From NCBI GenBank assembly GCA_003254925.1, contig QANZ01001843.1:38616-102615 (forward strand): a DNA stretch of 64,000 nucleotides, given 5' to 3'. Positions 62,448-64,000 of the stretch are shown here, piece by piece. Source of the stretch: Chamaecrista fasciculata (taxonomy: Eukaryota; Streptophyta; Magnoliopsida; Fabales; Fabaceae). Made by a program: the position numbers and the translations under genes. Under the pieces are notes generated by a model that did not search any database, was not told the origin of the DNA, and saw only the letters and a list, made by a program, of their open reading frames with translations. How positions within the stretch are numbered: position 1 is the stretch's first letter; each line of letters opens with the position of its first letter.

Positions 62448-64000
62448 CTAGTCCATCACTACGTACGCTTTGTAAAAAACAACCAAAGTAGTGACAAAAA
62501 CAACAACACCATCAACAACAAACACAATATCTTCTCTTTCAATTGATCCACCACCAAATGCCCTCCCTATCTTTCCTTCATTTTTTTCCACTTGCCCTGG
62601 TATAATTATTTTTTCACCATTCGTCCCCTTCCTGTCTTGTAATATAGTTATTAATTGAAATTCATTCTTAATTATATTTCATTTTCTCCTCTCTTCTCTT
62701 ATACTTCTAGTGCCATCAATATTAATCTTTTATTCAGTTTTTCGATGTCATACTATGATGCTAACAGATTAATTTATATATATATAAAGATAATTAAGAG
62801 ATAAAATTAAACCGAAACGAAAACGGAGAGGATGTGACACTGTTGAGGCGATGACATTCAATCTAGTTCTAACTAAGGAAGAAAATTCTGCCCGGATCAC
62901 CTGGAAAACGACATTTATTATATGAATAGTGGGTGGGTGACCCGGCCAAAACGAAGAATTGTACTATTAGCTGGAGAGGAATGCGACAATTTTAAAGCGT
63001 CGGCCAACTCATGTTTAATTATTAAGTCCACATCTCTCTACCCTCTACCTCAATCCTATTGAAGAGCTTCACTTTCCAATACTATATGCTTCACAGTGGT
63101 TAAAAAAAAATATTAATTTTATGATATTATTACGTAGTCATATACTCATATATGGATGAGGCTTCCCTGAATCCTGATGAAGTGATGATATATAAAATAT
63201 AAATAATTCACACAGTAGAATGTAGTTGACCAGAGACTGACATTTGATTTCTCCTATATATATGGAGATCGATAGAAGCACACGTGAGGGTCACATCTAT
63301 ACATACTGCACGTAAAAATTATATATATATATATATATATATTCTAATTAAATATTTGCCAAAAAATGATAAGGGAAATGTGGGTCTGTAGCGTAACTCT
63401 GAGCGAAGCTTTATCTCTATCATCTTCCCATGTCACAACAAAATACAAATGAACTGTATGAGTTCCACTTCCAAAAGTTAGTTGGGAAGTGGCAATTTAA
63501 TTTGTTTACAGGGCCGTTCCAACAACTTAAACCGGAAAATTCCTTTAATTCCATTTTTTGAGGTGTGTTCTCCAATCTCTCCATCTCTTTCAGATTTAAT
63601 TTTTGATACATGATACTGCAGGGAATCGTTGGTGGATCGACTGACTCATATATGAAACCTAGTTGGCAGTTGTAATGTCAATTCTTCATTTAAAATCTTC
63701 TAATCTAGTCAGATTTTGTGCCATCTCCATACATATATAATGATTTGGGTAAATTACAGTTTGGCCTGTCACTCTGGTATCCTGTGGTATTCTCCATTAA
63801 TATTCCTGTGGTATTCTCCATTAATATTTTGGTATTCTTTGGAGTTATTTTAGAAAATTGTGTTAGTCCCTTCTTAAAATTAATGTATAAATATTTTAAA
63901 AATTTGTAATTATCAATTTATCATTCGTTGTACACTACTGTACAACGTGATTCGTTTCCTAGCTAGATATTTTTCTGCCAAGTTTGTTTTATATATATAT
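62448..64000. other. 3' flank of the GPAT gene and intergenic DNA, no gene seen
   Basis: The 3' untranslated region of GPAT probably fills the first few hundred bases. A (TA)n run lies at 63321-63341 and a tandem repeat of TATTCTCCATTAATAT near 63788-63825. No supported coding sequence. Confidence 0.5.

Noticed and set aside
1-64000. CRISPR arrays, operons, bacterial or viral gene clusters
   Set aside because: Genes are intron-bearing plant genes. No regularly spaced repeats, no integrated viral coding regions and no prokaryotic gene layout were seen.

Overview
This window is nuclear DNA from a flowering plant, a eudicot and probably a rosid. The genes have many GT-AG introns, the intergenic DNA is AT-rich and full of small transposons, and the proteins are plant families (stachyose synthase, WRKY, UPBEAT1-type bHLH, FCA-type RNA-binding protein, plant GPAT). 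I cannot name the species. All gene models were read by eye from splice sites and reading frames. There are two N gaps (12785-13199, 32324-32331) and one single N at a duplicated junction (28625).

Layout. 206-10199 (+): the 3' part, 23 exons, of a NOMO-type ER-membrane protein whose 5' end lies outside the window. 14982-18136 (+): a complete four-exon stachyose synthase. 18310-26430: a tandem duplication of a unit carrying a divergent PHO2/UBC24-type E2-like gene. The first copy is a pseudogene broken by deletions, frameshifts and a solo LTR. The second is an intact intronless reading frame, but it has Asn where the catalytic Cys should be. A nested foldback element and solo LTR sit upstream of the second copy. 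27485-28860: nested repeats (a tRNA-derived SINE, a foldback element) and a probable assembly duplication. 31446-31787 (+): a UPBEAT1-like atypical bHLH. 32732-33040: a complete miniature LTR element (TRIM). 39536-40882 (+): a three-exon group IIc WRKY. 43329-51178 (-): a 13-exon FCA-like protein (RRM-RRM-WW) with no AUG at its expected N terminus and a CUG in good context. 52700-54960 (+): a decayed zinc-knuckle pseudogene, with a second, more decayed partial copy at 56585-57520. 60067-62447 (+): a two-exon sn-glycerol-3-phosphate acyltransferase. The last 1.5 kb holds no gene I can support.

The genes do not form one pathway. From memory of the Arabidopsis gene order, WRKY23, UPB1 and the FCA-like gene are neighbours on chromosome 2; a zinc-knuckle gene, WRKY68 and NOMO are neighbours on the paralogous block of chromosome 3; GPAT3 and stachyose synthase are neighbours on chromosome 4. 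The window therefore looks like an ancestral gene neighbourhood that Arabidopsis has split by duplication and gene loss.

The most interesting items are the FCA-like gene lacking an AUG, the Cys-less E2 pair with its readable transposon history, and a set of Mutator-type MITEs with perfect 9-bp target duplications, one of them inside the GPAT intron.
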